Source of the DNA: Beroe ovata
Taxonomy: Eukaryota > Ctenophora > Nuda > Beroida > Beroidae
Assembly: GCA_946803715.1 (NCBI GenBank)
Contig: CAMPET010000019.1
Span: 513,785-542,529, forward strand
Direction of reading: 5' to 3'
Length of the DNA: 28,745 nt
Numbering within the stretch: position 1 is the stretch's first letter; the number at the start of each line of letters is the position of its first letter. Shown in pieces: positions 26,732 to 28,745 of the stretch. The position numbers and the translations under genes are program-made. The notes below the pieces were generated by a model. The model was not told the DNA's origin, searched no databases, and worked only from the letters and a program-made list of their open reading frames with translations.

Positions 26732-28707
26732 ATGGCTTCTGAAACGATGATACAGAACGCCAAGGCTTTCTTACTGCAGGAAAGTCCCGATTCAAAACTG
26801 AATCTGTACGATCATTTGTGCTCGATCATGCACAACATATTGGAGAATAGGACGCCAAATGCAGTTGACTTGTTTGAGAGTTTGTCGAAAGAAGTCAAGA
26901 CGAACAAATTTGTCCCGACAGCTGATGCTTCATCGGTGAGCTGTTCTTTCCGAACAAATACGATCAACTATGGAATCATTAAGTTTGTTTTGATATAACT
27001 TCTTTCTGAAACCAACTTTCTAGTTCCTTCAGGACGTCAGTCCAGCATCCCAAGAAGTAGAGCTGGCAAATATCCAAAACAAGCTATTCGAGAAACCGAG
27101 TGAGGAGGCAGAACCTGAACCAGAAGATGAAGTGGAAATGCCACTTCCAGATCTCATGGATACGGCTCACTATTTTGAGCTGGCTGGAGTCGGGCTGGGA
27201 AGAGAAGAAACTTTCAGGATTTTCCTTGCTCTGAAGAACCTAGTTGACAACCACAAACTACAATCTGTGCGGTTCTGGGGCAAGATCCTTGGGACAAACA
27301 AGAACTACATTGTGGCCGAGGTGAGACTCACTTATTTTTTACGCTGACCTTGTCATGAATTCAAGTGTCCGGCAGTCACGAGTGTCATGTATTCCATGAC
27401 AGTGTCACCGGTCACGAGTGTCATGTTTTTTGTGACAGTGTCATGTATAGTGTATACTGTATACACTATACACTGTATACACTTTACAGTATACATGACA
27501 CTTTATACAGTGACAGTGACATGTTCTCTCAGGTTGAGTACAGAGAGGGGGCTGAGGATGAGCCGGGAAGTGAGGAGGAACAAGAGGACGAGCCAAAGGA
27601 GGAGGAACCAGAAGAGGGCAAGGAGGATGAGGACGATGTCCCTAAACCCGACTACAAGCCACCCCCAGTCATCCCCAAAGAGGAAAATGGAACGGGGTGT
27701 AACAAGAAAACATACTTTGTGTGTAACGAGCCAGGGACTGAATGGGTGAAGTTGCCGCCTGTAACTCCAGCACAGATCGTTTGTGCTCGACAGATCAAGA
27801 AGTTCTTCACTGGGAATCTGGAAGCCCCCGTTGTCAGCTATCCTCCCTTCCCTGGAACAGAAATTAACTATCTGAGAGCTCAGATAGCTAGGATAAGCGC
27901 TGGAACCAATATCAGCCCTGTGGACTATTACAAGTTGGTATAGTTGTGCTACTTTAGTCTGATCTATGAAGCTCAACACGGTGTTCAGGCTGATAACATC
28001 GCGTGATTCAGATTCGAAGAGGACGATGAGGACGACAGTGACGGCGAGGGACGGGACTCGTTCGTGGAGAATGTCGAGTTCGAGCCGCTCCGAGTCCAGG
28101 AGCTCATAGACCCCACTCTGAGTAACTGGGTCCACCATGTTCAGCATATTCTGCCTCAGGGACGCTGCGTTTGGGTAAACCCGGCTGTCAAAACTGAGAC
28201 AGAGGACTTCGAGGATGTGAGTCGAGACAGCACACAAATTCCCAGTCTCTCCTTCTTCTCTATAATTTCCCCTCGCTCCCTGTATCTCTCTTCCTGCTTC
28301 AATGTACTCTCTAATACCCCCCATCCTCCCTATCGATCTATATCTCTTCCTATACCCCTGTCTCCCTCCCTCCCACTCACCACAGCTATTCTCAGGAAGA
28401 GGAGGAGGAGGAAAGAGAGGAACCGGATGAGCCGGTCCCCGAAACCGGACCCCCTCTCCTCAACCCCATCTCCGAGGACACTGAAGTGGACAGCATGCCT
28501 GCGTGGTCTGCCGGTCTCACGTCCAATCTCGTCCCTCAGTACGCAGCAGCTGTGCTCAGATCCAATCTGTGGCCCGGTGCGTTTGTGTTTGGCCTCGATA
28601 AGAAGTTCGAGAATCTGTACATCGGCTGGGGACACAAGTACACAGCCGAGAATTACAGCCCGCCAGCACCACCCACCACCCAGGAAGAATACCCTAGTGG
28701 AGCAGAG
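26732..28707 (+). CDS. RSPH4A: radial spoke head protein RSPH4A/6A, copy 2 (3' end beyond window)
   Basis: Five exons seen: 26732-26935, 27033-27320, 27533-27933, 28012-28216, 28396-28707. The last ends at a GTTTGTG donor, so the C-terminal exon is missing from this window. The 470 residues visible match copy 1 throughout ([77 protein letters not shown]). The 205- and 312-bp exons have exactly the same lengths and phases as in copy 1, but the two 5' introns sit at different positions: copy 1 is split after ETFR, while copy 2 is continuous there and split after DASS and after IVAE. For exon 2 an alternative acceptor at 27023 is also in frame. The radial spoke head contains two such subunits (RSP4 and RSP6 in algae), so the pair may form a heterodimer. 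Confidence 0.93.
27361..27530. repeat. nested inverted repeats in RSPH copy 2 intron 2
   Basis: GTCACGAGTGTCATG occurs twice (near 27374 and 27411), and a TATAGTGTATAC palindrome (arms 27444-27457 and 27459-27472, one-base loop) is followed by further GTATACA/TGTATAC arms and GTGACAGTGACATG. The intron as a whole could form a strong stem. Confidence 0.75.
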
Positions 28708-28742
<35 letters not shown>

Positions 28743-28745
28743 TGT
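28708..28745 (+). repeat. TG microsatellite abutting RSPH copy 2 exon 5 donor
   Basis: The GTTTGTG donor passes directly into (TG)n to the end of the window. Confidence 0.9.

Noticed and set aside
27503-28324. 273-codon minus-strand frame opposite RSPH copy 2
   Set aside because: It covers conserved RSPH exons and introns in antisense; the long open frame follows from codon bias of the sense strand.
1-28745. tRNA or rRNA genes
   Set aside because: No box A/B pairs or rRNA-like conserved stretches were seen by eye on either strand.

Overview
The window looks like nuclear DNA from a small, intron-rich animal genome. The genes are split by short GT-AG introns (mostly 40 to 400 bp) and carry metazoan or ciliate-cell families: Ig/FN3 receptor, ARB2A/FAM172A, BBOX-type carnitine enzyme, IFT46, EFCAB2/DRC8 and RSPH4A/6A. 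There is dense intronic TG/CA microsatellite and minisatellite sequence, with no bacterial operons, phage genes or CRISPR. An early-branching animal such as a sponge would fit, but the sequence alone does not fix the species. An assembly gap (15391-15550) and three isolated N bases (12958, 13553, 25395) mark weak points.

Left part (1-3586): TG microsatellite, a possible minus-strand coding exon (1055-1403), then an intronless minus-strand ARB2A/FAM172A-like gene with an N-terminal signal-like segment. Middle part (3587-16120): ten phase-compatible plus-strand exons build a single-pass receptor (signal peptide, Ig, two FN3, transmembrane helix, low-complexity Asn/His-rich tail, PPxY and PDZ-type C terminus). 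Its introns appear to host three minus-strand genes: a BBOX/TMLH-type dioxygenase (4771-6150), an intronless membrane-anchored protein with NPxY and YxxM tyrosine motifs (7160-8242), and an unrecognised intronless 345-residue protein (13789-14826) with a 3'-end duplicate at 12461-12921.

Right part: an unrecognised minus-strand gene (18103-18795) and a block of CpG-rich foldback repeats (19520-20181) lead into four co-oriented ciliary genes, IFT46, EFCAB2/DRC8 and two tandem RSPH4A/6A paralogues (20949 to the window end; the second copy is cut off). Their products act in the same organelle: IFT46 in intraflagellar transport, DRC8 in the nexin-dynein regulatory complex, RSPH4A/6A in the radial spoke head.

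The most unusual signals are: (1) tandem duplications that copy splice-site-spanning segments into adjacent introns; (2) dinucleotide repeats starting right at several 5' splice sites; (3) a dispersed family of CpG-rich inverted repeats sharing a GCGCGGCGCG-like core; (4) the ciliary gene cluster; and (5) the tyrosine-motif membrane protein nested in the receptor locus.
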